Positions 11,510-22,886 of a DNA stretch of 64,000 nt are shown here, piece after piece. The first letter of the stretch is position 1, and the number at the start of each line of letters is the position of its first letter. Both the position numbers and the translations under genes were made by a program. The notes below the pieces were generated by a model that was given only the letters and a program-made list of their open reading frames with translations, searched no databases and was not told the origin of the DNA. The stretch covers positions 13,516,001-13,580,000 of the forward strand of contig CP075492.1 in the NCBI GenBank assembly GCA_021613535.1, written 5' to 3'. Origin of the DNA: Adineta vaga (Eukaryota > Rotifera).

Positions 11510-12700
11510 ATGCAACTTATATTTGCTGATTATCCAGTCCCATTTGAAATTACGAAATCCTTATTTCTAGCTGGTCCATCACCACGTGATATTCATAGTC
11601 TTGACTGGCGACACGAAGCTCTCCACTGTCTTAGTACATTTGATGGCACTGTTTTTATTCCAATTCCTGAACATCAATTCCATGCTAAAAATAGGGATGA
11701 ACGTGTAAATGCAGCTTCTTGGACCTATGATAATCAAATTGCATGGGAATGTGAATGTCGTCATGTTGCTGATTTGATTGTTTTTTGGATTCCTCGTGAT
11801 GTGAAAGGCGGAATGCCAGGATTTACAACAAATATTGAATTTGGTGAAGATCTCCATTCGGGAAAGATTGTCTATGGACGTCCAGACAATGCTGAAAAAT
11901 GTCGATATTTAGATAAACGTATGGAAGAACTTCAACTACCTATATTCACTTCTTTGACTGATACACTTCAACATGCAACGACTTTATTGGGTGATGGTGC
12001 TCATCGAAAACATGGCGAAGTCTATGTTCCATTGTTTATTTGGAAAACGCATCAATTTCAGTCATGGTATTCAAATCTAAAACTAGCTGGAAATCGTTTA
12101 GAAAAGGCGAAAGTATTACATCATGTTGAATTGAAACCTTCCAAACATGTATTTTCCTACATTTTATGGGTTAAAATTTGGATCGAAGAAGAAAATCGTT
12201 ATAAAGAAAATGAATTCGTTTTTGCTCGTCGAGATATTAGTACAGTTGTAGCTTATTATCGAGCGGACGATGATAATGATATTAAGATTGCTATAGTTAA
12301 AGAATTTCGTAGTCCTGTAAATAATCCAGATGGTTTTGTTTACGAATTACCTGGTGGAAGTGCTGCTCTACCAACTGAAATTGATCCACAAGTTAACGCA
12401 CAACATGAATTGGAAGAAGAAGTCGGTTTAGTAATTAATGATTTATCACGTTTTCAATATCTCGGACGACGACAATTAGCTGCTACACTTTCATCCCATC
12501 AAGCCGAACTCTACAGTATCGAATTGACAAAGGAAGAGTACGAATGTATTTTAGATAACGAAAAAAATGTAAAAACATTCGGCGTTAGTGAAGATAGTGA
12601 AAAGACCTATGTACAAATGATTAGTATTTCACAATTACGAGACAGTTTTCTAGATTTCTCTATGCTTGGAATGATTTACCAAGCATTATATTTAAAATGA
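11510..12700 (+). CDS. Nucleoside 2-deoxyribosyltransferase-like + Nudix fusion
   Basis: Single coding exon, 396 residues. Residues about 15-155 look like a nucleoside 2-deoxyribosyltransferase-like domain: a first strand ending SLFLAGPSPR, then VADLIVFWIPRD, and GFTTNIEFGEDLHSGKIVYG with a putative catalytic Glu. Residues about 225-390 are a Nudix hydrolase: ELPGGSAALPTEIDPQ leads into HELEEEVGL. The box is non-canonical, with His for the Arg of REUxEExGU and one extra residue between the G and R segments, but the metal-binding E-E-x-x-G core is kept. The protein likely acts on nucleotides or nucleotide sugars (salvage or sanitation). The domain pairing is more familiar to me from microbes than animals, so lateral origin is plausible but unproven. 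Confidence 0.75.
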   Translation: MQLIFADYPVPFEITKSLFLAGPSPRDIHSLDWRHEALHCLSTFDGTVFIPIPEHQFHAKNRDERVNAASWTYDNQIAWECECRHVADLIVFWIPRDVKGGMPGFTTNIEFGEDLHSGKIVYGRPDNAEKCRYLDKRMEELQLPIFTSLTDTLQHATTLLGDGAHRKHGEVYVPLFIWKTHQFQSWYSNLKLAGNRLEKAKVLHHVELKPSKHVFSYILWVKIWIEEENRYKENEFVFARRDISTVVAYYRADDDNDIKIAIVKEFRSPVNNPDGFVYELPGGSAALPTEIDPQVNAQHELEEEVGLVINDLSRFQYLGRRQLAATLSSHQAELYSIELTKEEYECILDNEKNVKTFGVSEDSEKTYVQMISISQLRDSFLDFSMLGMIYQALYLK

Positions 12701-13061
12701 TAAAAGTTTCAGTAAAATATTTCGTTAGTAATTATCACTTGATTGTTGAAGATGAGCTGAAACCTTTTCTGAAAATATCACATATACACATTATTCTTTG
12801 TTACTGAAATTTTTATCTTAGCTCAAGATCGGTTTTGAAATGAACAATAAAGGTGCTCGCCTAGTTCCAACTGCTTATTCGATATCGATTCAAGACACTG
12901 AAACGTATGTATGATTATCTAAATGAATAAATCCGATATTCAGAAAAAGAGTCCATATATTCTTGCTTTTGGTTTACATCAAACTATTTTTATTTCATAA
13001 ATGAAAATACGACAAATATGATTACAAGACCTGACAACATTCATTAAAATGAAAATATTAG
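12701..13061. other. Convergent spacer
   Basis: Spacer between the Nudix fusion and GPCR 1, whose 3' ends face each other. AT-rich; no coding pattern. Confidence 0.4.
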
Positions 13062-14072
13062 TTATTGGATTGGCTGATGAGAAGCTGGTAGTCCTTCAAT
13101 TGTGACTGGATGGATTCCACGGTCACCATGAATACGAAATATTTTTTTGAGGATTAAAATAAGTTCTTTTCGATAAACTTGAGCTGACAGAATATATAAG
13201 AAAAATGGTGTTATAAATGTTAAATAAAAAGGAGTTTTAAATAAAATATATAGGAAATAAAACATTAGTGTCGATCGAAATGGAATTGGTAGAATAAGTA
13301 TAAAAAATATGATACAAAACGGTAAATTTAATAGAATTTGTACTGTTACTTGAATAATAAGCATTCGTGCTAATTGTTTTTCACTTGGACGAAATCGAAA
13401 AGCAGCTGCATGATTTCGACTTGATTGACGTATATTATAAATTGTTAAGAAACCAAATATAATCATCAAACAAGGTGCTAGAATCACATAGATGATCACT
13501 TCCAAAACAAGATATACTTGATTTAAAAGAATTTCTGGATCACTTGTACATTGAATACCAAAAGTATCTTTTATATCAAATGATATCGCATTTCCGACGA
13601 TAAATATTCCGACTGCGAGTATCATAATCACTGTTGCCTTTTGTGCGGTTCGAACATTACTCCATGTTCGCCGTCGAGCATCCAATGAACTTGAAAAATA
13701 GCGATCAATTGAAGCGAGTACTAACATATAGACAGACAAAAAGGGACAGAAATTGAGAATATAAGTAATTAATTTACATAGAAAACGTGAATAAAGAGCA
13801 GTATCAATTTGATAACCATCTACTAATAGATTGTATGTTATACCAATAGTTGCATGAAATATATTATTAATTGACATTGTTATTAAATAAAAAGAGCATC
13901 CGTAATTTTTCAAATTTCTTCTTGTTAATACGATTACATTTAATGAATTCGTAACGACATCTAAAACTATTATAATTGGATACACTATTCGTCCTAGCTG
14001 TTGAACAGTCGTTGCTATCCATGAGTAACTCATCTGAATGTTCTCTCCTTTAACAAAATATTTGATATGCAC
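13062..14072 (-). CDS. Rhodopsin-like GPCR (bdelloid orphan family) 1
   Basis: Single exon, 336 residues from the first Met or 323 from the Met at 14033 (MSYSWIATTV), which is the likelier start by comparison with the other two receptors. Seven hydrophobic helices are visible. TM1 has N-S-L-N, TM3 ends LASIDRYFSSS with an intact DRY-type motif, TM5 has A-P-C, and TM7 (TFITPFFLYILSAQVYRKEL) lacks a canonical NPxxY. A Cys before TM3 (RFLCKLI) and one in ECL2 (FGIQCTS) could form the usual disulphide. FMRFamide/peptide-receptor-like class A is the nearest description. The ligand is unknown. Confidence 0.75.
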   Translation of the reverse strand: MHIKYFVKGENIQMSYSWIATTVQQLGRIVYPIIIVLDVVTNSLNVIVLTRRNLKNYGCSFYLITMSINNIFHATIGITYNLLVDGYQIDTALYSRFLCKLITYILNFCPFLSVYMLVLASIDRYFSSSLDARRRTWSNVRTAQKATVIMILAVGIFIVGNAISFDIKDTFGIQCTSDPEILLNQVYLVLEVIIYVILAPCLMIIFGFLTIYNIRQSSRNHAAAFRFRPSEKQLARMLIIQVTVQILLNLPFCIIFFILILPIPFRSTLMFYFLYILFKTPFYLTFITPFFLYILSAQVYRKELILILKKIFRIHGDRGIHPVTIEGLPASHQPIQ

Positions 14073-15248
14073 ATACTAGTAGTTTTTCAACATAAAGTTA
14101 ATCTTGAAGTAGGGATTTTTCTAAGCAGGTCATTTCGTCTCCGTTGTATACTGAATTCCAATTAACTCAAAATCTTTCTATATGATTAATTTTTTTGTGT
14201 CTACGGAAATTTATTTTAATGAAAAAATTATCGTTTGCACTGACAAAAGAAAAGATTTATCAGTTGATTGTTTTCTAGTTAGAGTTAATCTTGAATTGAA
14301 GTTCTCTCAAAATGCATTTCATGTTTCAAGCTTTGCACTCTAATCCGTCGCTGGAAATTAATTTGTTAACAAAACCATTACTGTCACGTTATATTTAAAA
14401 ACTAAGTAACATTTTTACGCAGTAAAATCTATTTTTAATAGATAAACACTTTCAAACATGATTCTATTCATAGTTATCAATGGGATGTCAAGAAAAGTTG
14501 ACCGTTTAGTGCAAATATTATTAATTCATTGTATTGTGAATAAATATAGGTAGATATAGAAATATTCGTTTGTACTTTATGTATCAGCAATATTTTGATG
14601 ACTATGTCTATATTTCTCTCTTTATTAATACTCAATGAAACGTTACATAGTTCGTCTTGTTATTTCATAATTGGATAAAACAGAAAATAGTGAAGTAATT
14701 TAACTAGACATTCAAAAATAAACGATATAAATAAATTTCAATTGTAAAATTCATAGTTTTCTTTCTTTTAGCTATAGTTTGAAGATATAAGATGATTTTT
14801 AGAAATCCGATGGACATCTAAATTGTTGTACAAGAACGAATTGATAGTAGGTATGACTCATAGATCGAGTTTTATATACATCTAATGTTGTTACTGAAGA
14901 AGGTACAGAATATTTTGAGTAAATTGTGTAGTTCTGATTCTGGTTGGGCATCACTGCTAAGTTCAAATTATTCAAAAGACGAAATTAAACAATTTAGTGA
15001 AGATATGTGCATGGCGTTAATATATGTCATCGAAATGTTCTTTCTCGTCTCCAATGGTAAGTCTAGCACAACTTTGAGAATTAGCACTAGCACTTGTTTT
15101 TCTCACATCTTCTTATGTATCGAGTGATCTGATTAGAACTTAGATAAGTTTTCTGTATAAATCAATTACACAAAAAAGAACAAAAAATGTGCGATATTTT
15201 GACATATTTAATAAATAAAAATAATGTCTTATAATTGTATAGTATTTC
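14073..15248. other. Intergenic with one possible orphan exon
   Basis: Mostly AT-rich and featureless. At 14885-15056 a plus-strand frame (MLLLKKVQNILSKLC to MFFLVSNG) ends in a good donor, AATG|GTAAGT, but no partner exon or family was found. It may be a relic exon or chance. Confidence 0.3.
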
Positions 15249-17401
15249 TCAATTATCGATACTATTCAAAGAAGACGATGAGATAATTCTATTGTTGTAA
15301 AAAAATTCAATATGATTTTTCTTCTTCAATAATCGATGAGGTTTGACTTGTGCTGGATTAACACGATCGGTAACTAATTCTTTGTGAAGAAAAGTAGAAA
15401 ATGTTCCACTTTGAACAAGAATACAAATCAAAGAATCAAGTTTGCCAGCAGTATGAGAAGTATTATAAACACCATGTGCTTTACGCAATTGTTCTTCGAC
15501 TTCAATAGAGACGTTTCCTTGAAATTTATCATCAATGTTACTGTCTTGTTCCGTAATCAATTCTACAAATATGATATATTTTGGTGGCGAAGTATCCAAT
15601 TTTGAATAGGCAGTAAAATCACATATTCGAGCATGAAATCCATTTTCTTTCCATTGATGAACTGCTCCTTCGAGTGCATTTAACAAATGTTGTTCAGTTG
15701 TTTTTTCTCCATTGATATCAAGAAGATTTCCTGCACGATAAGCAACGGAAACGAGAGGAATTCGAGGAATTTCCTGTGGTTCTGCTGGTAATGGAACTAA
15801 ATCATCGGCTCGACTAAGAAATCTTGTACAGTCAAGTACGTCGCCCATACGATAACGAATCAAACCTGCTTCAGTTGTACAAACTAATTCATATCGATGA
15901 CCTGGTTCGATTTCTGAAAGAAGTAAAGTTTTCGGTTGAGCCTAAAACTCAGAATAATAAAGGAAAGACGATACATTGAAGAAAATAGACTCATTTTACT
16001 TGATGCATATCTTCTTCTTTAATAAATTCAAAGAAAGCAGATGTTGGCGATAAGATATATTCATCTGTATAAATACTTGCTATAGATCCAAAAAGCCCTT
16101 CACTTGAAATATAGAAATTCATGTTAATTAACGGTAATTCTTTTCCACAATAAAATTCGAGTTTTTCTTTATAAATAGCAAACGATCCTCCAATTGCTGT
16201 AGATACGTAAATCAATGAAGGCCATAAACGATGAAGAAGGCCAGATATATCTGTTTTCAAACATTCTTGTTTGATAAATTCTGCTCGTTCTATTCGATAT
16301 GTTGCATCGCCATATTCGATCGTCACTTCTTTCAATGCTTGATTTAATTTTGCTCGTAAATTGGAATCAGATATAGTGTCACGAACTAAAGAACTTTGAT
16401 TGAAATTACTCGTTGCAATACAACAACTCATTTCTTCAAAATATTTTTCAATGATTTTGATGGTATGAAGACATATTGAAGCAAATGCAACCATATAGCA
16501 ATATAGATCAGGAATTGCTAATGCAAAGACGAGTTGAACAAATATAGTTGTTTCAAAACCGATAATACTTTCAATTAAATCGATTGATAGAACACTACTA
16601 GTTGATATAATAAATCGAAGTCCAGGCATGGATGGTGCGCCTGAAATGAATTCGCTTAGCGGACCGATTGGAGTACCATCGTGTGCTCTTTGAAAAGTGG
16701 ACGCTTTTTTACCAACATACAATTGAAATGTTCGCCTTTCGGGTGAAGGATACGGCGAAGAAAGCGAACTCCAAATAACGTCTATTGCAGCATGTGTCAA
16801 TGGTCTCACATCTTTTATCATTGAAGAATGTATCGGAAGAAATTTCATCTTTCCCGTCGTACCAGAACTTGTTGCATAATAAATAGTTTTCATAGGCGAA
16901 AGTAGATTCTTTGTTCCATGTTCAACCATACGATTAATATATTCTCGAAAATCTTCATATGTTGTTAGGAACATTTGCTCGAAATTCATCGACTGATGTA
17001 TATCCTTTGTCATCACTGCGTAAAGACGAAGGACGATGTGAAGATAAATATGATATAGATCGATCGACAAAGAATTGAGATGAATAATTTTGTTGAAGAA
17101 TTCTACCTAATAAATCATTATTTATTTTCTGCAATTGACAGAGATAATTATGATAGTATGAATGAAATACATTCCCTTTAGTTCCATGATAATTTGGATC
17201 AATGATTCGCTTTCGAATTTGAATACGAAGAAATCTTTTAAAATGTCGTTTGAGAGCAGAAAAGAATGAAATAATAGAAATGATTGAAATGATAATTAGT
17301 ATGCTCACAGCTGACAAACAATAGAGAATAGATTGTTCTCGTAATGAAGAAATGTTTGAAATTATGGATCCCATATTGTGTTGATGAAAACTGTGTGACA
17401 C
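15249..17401 (-). pseudogene. GH3-family acyl-acid amido synthetase-like, frameshifted
   Basis: Two exons (16000-17401 and 15249-15941, 58-bp intron) encode a GH3 (auxin/jasmonate-conjugating) type adenylating enzyme of about 640 residues. The N-terminus has a membrane segment (SILYCLSAVSILIIISIISI). The ATP-binding motif is YYATSSGTTGKMKFLP, and later GH3 landmarks include MNFYISSEGLFG, RYELVCTTEAGLIRYRMGDV and VSVAYRAGNLLDINGEKTTE. At about 16964-16975 the frame shifts: DEFRANVP in one frame must join LTTYEDFREYI in another, with no room for an intron. This is a single net +1 or -2 change, so the gene is either recently broken or carries an assembly error. GH3 enzymes link amino acids to carboxylic acids through an acyl-AMP. 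The animal role is unclear. Confidence 0.75.
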
Positions 17402-17773
17402 TACGCAATGACTGTTATCTGATATTTACACAGGTATTATATGATCTAGTTGATGTTTTTATTTCTAGAGATATCATTTTCGAAAGACTTTGTTCTTCAT
17501 CAAACTATTGTTGATATCGCATAGTATAAAAGTTAAATTCAATAGAGCATACTAAGCACATCTTAATTAACTATTTATCAATGTTGTCATCTTCTCTGCA
17601 TGAAATGCACTTGTTTGTAACTGAACTATTTCAAATGTAGTTTGATGACAAATGACTTTTGCGCATATCCGGACAATCAAGACCTGGTATTGTTTAGAAA
17701 ATATATTCACATATATATATCAGAAAATGAGAAAAAACACACGTCATATTTCTTTTACATCGTCTAGAAAACA
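17402..17773. other. Divergent spacer between GH3-like gene and GPCR 2
   Basis: 372 bp of AT-rich DNA that should hold both promoters. No specific motif can be named. Confidence 0.35.
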
Positions 17774-18903
17774 TTGAACATGTCAAATATCAGTGCATTT
17801 AGATATTTTAATAATCAATATAATCAAATTGTTCCACCGATTGTATTTATTTTTGGTCTGATTGGAAATCTTTTGAATTTATTGATATTTAGTCGTCGTA
17901 CATTCCGAAATAATCCTTGTACAATGTATTTTTTTATTTTATCAATAGCACATTTCAATAATCTAACTTTTGGTTTATTCGTCAATTATCTTGGTGATGC
18001 TCATCGTATTGATATTTTAACAACGACAATGTTCTTTTGTCGATTTCGTTTTTTTATATTACATTCTTCACTTGCATTATCATCATGGGTAATTGTTTTA
18101 GCTGGGATCGATCGATTCTGTATCAGTTCTCGACATGCGAATCGACGACAATTTAGTACTTTGAAAAATGCACGACTCGCAGCGATGATCGCTACAATGA
18201 TTTGTTGTATCATTTATAGTCATGTTCTTATTCTATTTACAATAGAACAAACACCGACTGGTCCAATGTGTTATGCTCAATCAGGAACGTATCGTGTGTT
18301 TTATGATTTCCTATTTTTAGCAACATTCAGTTTTACTCCACCTATTATAATGATTATCGTTGGTTTAGCAACATTTCATAATATTCTTCAAGTCCGAAGT
18401 GTGATTAATCCGCAAATCACGGCATCAACATCAAATCATAGTCTCCATTTACAGAAGAAAGATCGTCAATATTTAAAAATGTTATTAATACAATTAGCAT
18501 TTACAGTTAGTTTAACATTACCAATTGCAATTCAAAAACTTTATGCAACATTTACACAAAATCAAGTAAAAAGTGCCAGTCAATTAGAAGTTGAGAGTTT
18601 TGCAGCACAAGCTGTTCGAACATTAACACAAATCAATAGTTGTTTGAGTTTTTATTTGTAAGAAACATAAAGTGAAATAATATAGGGATTCATTGTCTAT
18701 TTTCTTTCTCGAATAGATACACTTTGTCAGGCACCATATTTCGACGTGAATTAATCGTGATAATGATCAAACTGATTAAATTTATTTTTGGAGTAAATAG
18801 TTGCATCTATCAACAATTACAACGAACAATTCGACCTACATCGACAAATCATACGATGATGATTGGAAGGCATACAATTGATGCTACAATACATCACAAA
18901 TAA
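17774..18903 (+). CDS. Rhodopsin-like GPCR (bdelloid orphan family) 2
   Basis: Exon 1 (17774-18657) and exon 2 (18717-18903) join within TM7 across a 59-bp intron, giving about 356 residues. The extracellular N-terminus has an NMSN glycosylation sequon. TM1 contains GLIGNLLNLL, TM3 ends VLAGIDRFCISS (DRF in place of DRY), TM5 holds SFTPPIIMII, and TM7 reads NSCLSFYLYTLSGTIFRREL. The C-terminal tail is short and His/Thr-rich. The intron position in TM7 is shared with GPCR 3, which supports common ancestry. Ligand and coupling are unknown. Confidence 0.8.
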
Positions 18904-19310
18904 CATTAAATCTTCGAAAGAAATTTTTTTACAATGCTCGTTTAACATATTTCATTTTATTTTAATTATTTCTACATTCATAATGCTTTAGATGTTGTTC
19001 ATGTGTGAAATCTATTTTTAATCAAAGAATAACGAAACCATTGAAATATTCATAGGATCAACTAACAGCAGATATCTGTTCTTTCAAACCTATCCTACCA
19101 CTTGTCTTTATGTGTATATAGATAGCTAGGTCAATCGTTTTTTCTTTTATTTCATTCAAAATAATCATCATAAGGATCCTCGTTACAAAGCTCATGTAGA
19201 AGATGAATATTTGTAATCTTGTTTGTGCGTATGGACGTAGTATATGGTAAGTGAAGATCCAAAGTATTTTCTTCTTCATGTCCTTTATTGATTTTTCTGA
19301 ATTTTCTATT
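18904..19310. other. Convergent spacer between GPCR 2 and GPCR 3
   Basis: Spacer between two convergent receptor genes. No coding signal beyond the 3' ends. Confidence 0.4.
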
Positions 19311-20273
19311 CTAAATCGGTTGAATTGGATTTGCGTTTTGTCTAAAAAAGATTCGGTTTTTGACCGTTTGTCGGAATCGATTTGATGAGAATAGAAAGAC
19401 ATAGAAACTTCCCTAAACGTAAATCAAAACAATATATATGCATTCAATTCTTCAATGGCAAAATCTACATACGATATAGTAAAAATAAGTCAGCAAAGTA
19501 ACGACAGTTGTTGCAAAAGTTTCTTTTAATTGTTGATCGGCACTTTTAATAATATAACTTGTAATCAAACGATAAATACTATTAATAGAATAAGGAATAA
19601 TACTAAAAGTAATCAATACAATTTGAAATAAAGTCATTCGTAATAGTTGACGATCTGCATGTTGTTGAACAGGCGCACGTGTTCGACGAATATTTCGATA
19701 AGTCAAAGCACTAAATGTAATCGTTACTATCACTGGAATAATAACAATAATTATCGTCACATATACTGTACTATATACAGCATAAATTGGATTTGTAGAT
19801 GCACATCTTGTTGGTGTAATATTATAGAAAATAGGACCAAATATTCCATGAATACACCAAAAAATACTTGCAATAAACACTAATCGATATGTCCATTTGA
19901 TATTACTACAAAGACGAAGATTAACATTTCTTGATGTAACAAAAAATTGATCAATCATCGCTAAACATGAACATGTGAACGATATTGGACTTAAAGAACC
20001 AGCAAAAAATGCACGCGTTTTACACCAAATGATTGATGTACGTGTCAGATCAATACCATAATGAGCAGAAACAATACGAGTAATTAAATTGATTAATATA
20101 TAAAGAGTATTGTCTATTGAAATGATTAGAAAGTAAAATGTACATGGTGTTAAACGATAAGTACGTATACTGGAAAATATGAAAATATTTATACCATTAC
20201 CAATTACACCTGTCAGGAGAAAAAAACAACCACTAAATATAGTAAGTTGTTCACCGATTTCTTGTAATGACAT
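19311..20273 (-). CDS. Rhodopsin-like GPCR (bdelloid orphan family) 3, DRY replaced by DQF
   Basis: Exon 1 (19473-20273) and exon 2 (19311-19412) join in phase 0 across a 60-bp intron inside TM7: YFYYI joins GSFYVFLFSSNRFRQTV. The product is about 300 residues with seven hydrophobic helices. TM1 contains GVIGNGINIFIF. The end of TM3 reads CLAMIDQFFVTSRN, so the Arg of the DRY motif, which normally contacts the G protein, is Gln here. The Cys pair (IIWCKTRAF and TPTRCAST) is kept. It could be a non-signalling or constitutively altered receptor. The splice in TM7 aligns with GPCR 2. Confidence 0.8.
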
Positions 20274-20693
20274 AAAACCTTTTTTTATTGATCTATGCTA
20301 AAGAATACATGTGAATTTCTAGTTCTTATAACTGAATGATGTTAAGTTATATAATATCATTTCTAATTGTATCTTCGTTATAAAAATTTTTAACAAGTGA
20401 TGATATATGAGGAAGTATTTTTAACGATGCATTCAATTAAAAATAATATAATCATGCTAAAGTGACTTTGTTTTTAGTAGCTAATGATTATATTTGCTTT
20501 CAAAGCAGTTTCTGCACTGGTATAATTTATTTTAAAAAAATGTTTCTATTCCACTATCGTTCTTTCAATTTCACATGAAATGTCTAGCATATAGCAACTA
20601 TGATGAAGTTTGTTGTCTTAATTTTTATTTTTCAAACATGGAAAAGATAGTTTGTGAAATGATAAAATATTTAAAAAAAAGAAGTTTCTTCAT
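20274..20693. other. Intergenic, nothing recognised
   Basis: AT-rich spacer between the 5' end of GPCR 3 and the 3' end of the oxidoreductase gene. Confidence 0.4.
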
Positions 20694-21873
20694 TTAATTT
20701 CTTGTTGTTTCAGATAATGTATAAACTAATTTTTCTGCTGAAACTTTGTTTTCCATCATTTGTTTGAATCCATTTTCAACTCCGTTCAATCCACCTGATA
20801 TGTTGGTTACTTTATTTGGTTTGAGTAGACCTTGAGGTAATAAAACATCAGTTAATGCTTTATAAAATTTTTCAGCAAATGCTTTATCTTGTGGGCTTTC
20901 TTCATATTCCAAACCAAAGACATGAATATGTCGTCCAAAGATTGTATACATCATAATAGAATGTTCTTTAATAGTTGATGGTATTTCACTGGATAAACCA
21001 GGTAGAATAGTAGCAACTTGAGCATTATTACCTGTTAATGCAGCACACACTTGTTTGATGGTTTCTTTTTCCGATATACAATCAATAGCATAAGATAAAT
21101 TATCTTTTGCAGCTTGTTTGACCAGTGAGATGACATTTGCATCTTTATAATCGAAACAAACATCAGCACCTAATTCTTTTAAATAATCATGGCGAGCTTT
21201 TGATGCCGTTGTGATAACAAAACAGCCAGCTGCTTTAGCTAATTGAATTGCATATTGACCAACGCTTGTACTACCAGCCCAAACAAGACAAGGTACTTCG
21301 GCCTTAGCGGGTGGAAATGGTAATTTCATTTCATGAAATAAACAGAGAGCTGCAGTAACTGAAGCAAGTGGAATAGTCGATGCTGCTTCAGGAGACATTG
21401 TCGATGGATAACGAAAGACAAGTGAAGCTTCTTGAACAACATATTCGGAATAAGCACCACGAACATTAAGTTCAGCATCTTGACCACCATGTACACAGCC
21501 AACTACACGTTCACCTTTTTTATAATTACCTAAGAAGAAAAAAAAATAAACAATCAATTTAATGGAAATAGATATCTATTAAATTATGATACTAACCAAT
21601 AGCTTCGTTACCAACTTCAACAACTTCACCAGCAAAATCACAACCAACAATGGATCCTACTTTAGCTAAGTCAAGATGAACATGTTTCCAATCAGTTGGA
21701 TTTTGAGCAACATGAGTCACTTTAATTAAAAGTTCTTTTGGACCATATTTAGGTAACTGAATCATTAAATACGAAGTTATATCATATTCGATAGAAAAAA
21801 AATGTCATGTACTTACGTCGAGCTCTTCAACAACAAGTTTCTTATTTTCACGAACAACAAGTGCGACTGGCAT
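20694..21873 (-). CDS. Zinc-type alcohol dehydrogenase-like / enoyl reductase (MDR family)
   Basis: Three exons (21817-21873, 21597-21756, 20694-21529) with 60- and 67-bp introns give about 350 residues starting MPVALVVRENKKLVVEELD. It is a medium-chain dehydrogenase/reductase with an N-terminal GroES-like domain (QNPTDWKHVHLDLAKVGSI, GCDFAGEVVEVG, GERVVGCVHGG). The Rossmann domain has the nucleotide motif AGSTSVGQYAIQLAKAAG, in place of the usual GxGxxG, and then LGADVCFDYKD. Catalytic-zinc Cys/His ligands are not evident, so it fits the quinone-oxidoreductase or fungal TOXD/trans-enoyl-reductase-like group using NADPH. The closest relatives of this subtype are often fungal, so horizontal origin is possible. 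Substrate unknown. Confidence 0.8.
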
Positions 21874-22886
21874 GATTAGAATCTAAACGAGAAAAATAAA
21901 GTGAAGAAAACACAAGCAACTGCTTGCCCTTTTATATCTGTCGCTAAATATACTTTTTCTTTTTCTCCTTCGTCATCATGACACGATCGAATAATTGTTT
22001 TTTTTTCGTTCTGTCTATTTTGTTTCTTGACCTCTTCATTTAACTCCACGTGGAAACATATATGTGGTGAAAATCGACGAATCTTGAGAACATCTACATT
22101 TGTACGAAATGCATTCTGAAATATTTCCACTAAGAGTATCGATATAACTGATTTCTATTTCTTATGACTTATTACACTTTTCTATATTCTATCAATTTTT
22201 ATTATTAATTAGATATTTAAAGAGAAATCGAACAGTGGTTATTTGGTAAACTAGATTTTCTTTTTTCCTAACATAAGCACAGAATAGAAACGATGTCGAA
22301 ATACGCTATTCGACTTCTACAATCAGTCACTCTTATTAGTAAATATTATTTAATACCAATATGACATTGCGTGTTTTTGGTAATCTTGTGAATATCAGTA
22401 TTTTTCTCGACGTTTACCTGGAATTAATGAATGTTCATGTCTATTTTATTGTTATTTCATTTGTCCGTCTCATGGTTTTTGATATTTGATTGATGGATGA
22501 TAACATCATCCAACGTCATTCTTCGTAGTCAGATTAATTTTAAACACCTATTGCGTCGAACAAAGTTCGTTTATCTTTTATTCAAATCTTTATATTTATT
22601 ATTTCTATATAGTTGATAATCTTATCTACACACATTGTACAGTAAGTTTCAAATTCTTATTTTTGTTTATAAAATCGATATATGATTGTAGATTACATTT
22701 TATTCTTATATACATTGGCATCAAAAGAATTTCGAAAAAGTTCATTTAAATATATCCGCATCGTTCTTTAATTTTCAATCATTTAAATGTGAAAATTGAA
22801 GGGTAATAGAAGAGAAAGATAGTTGTGTGTAGATGATTCATATACACGAATAATATTGAGTGTGAGAATCAAATATCAGGAAAACA
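21874..22886. other. Intergenic, nothing recognised
   Basis: About 1 kb of AT-rich sequence upstream of the oxidoreductase. No coding frame, RNA gene or repeat is evident. Confidence 0.45.

Noticed and set aside
19058-19402. 114-codon minus-strand frame starting MSFYSHQIDS
   Set aside because: It is an alternative frame over the last exon of GPCR 3; the GPCR frame gives the expected TM7 tail and stop.
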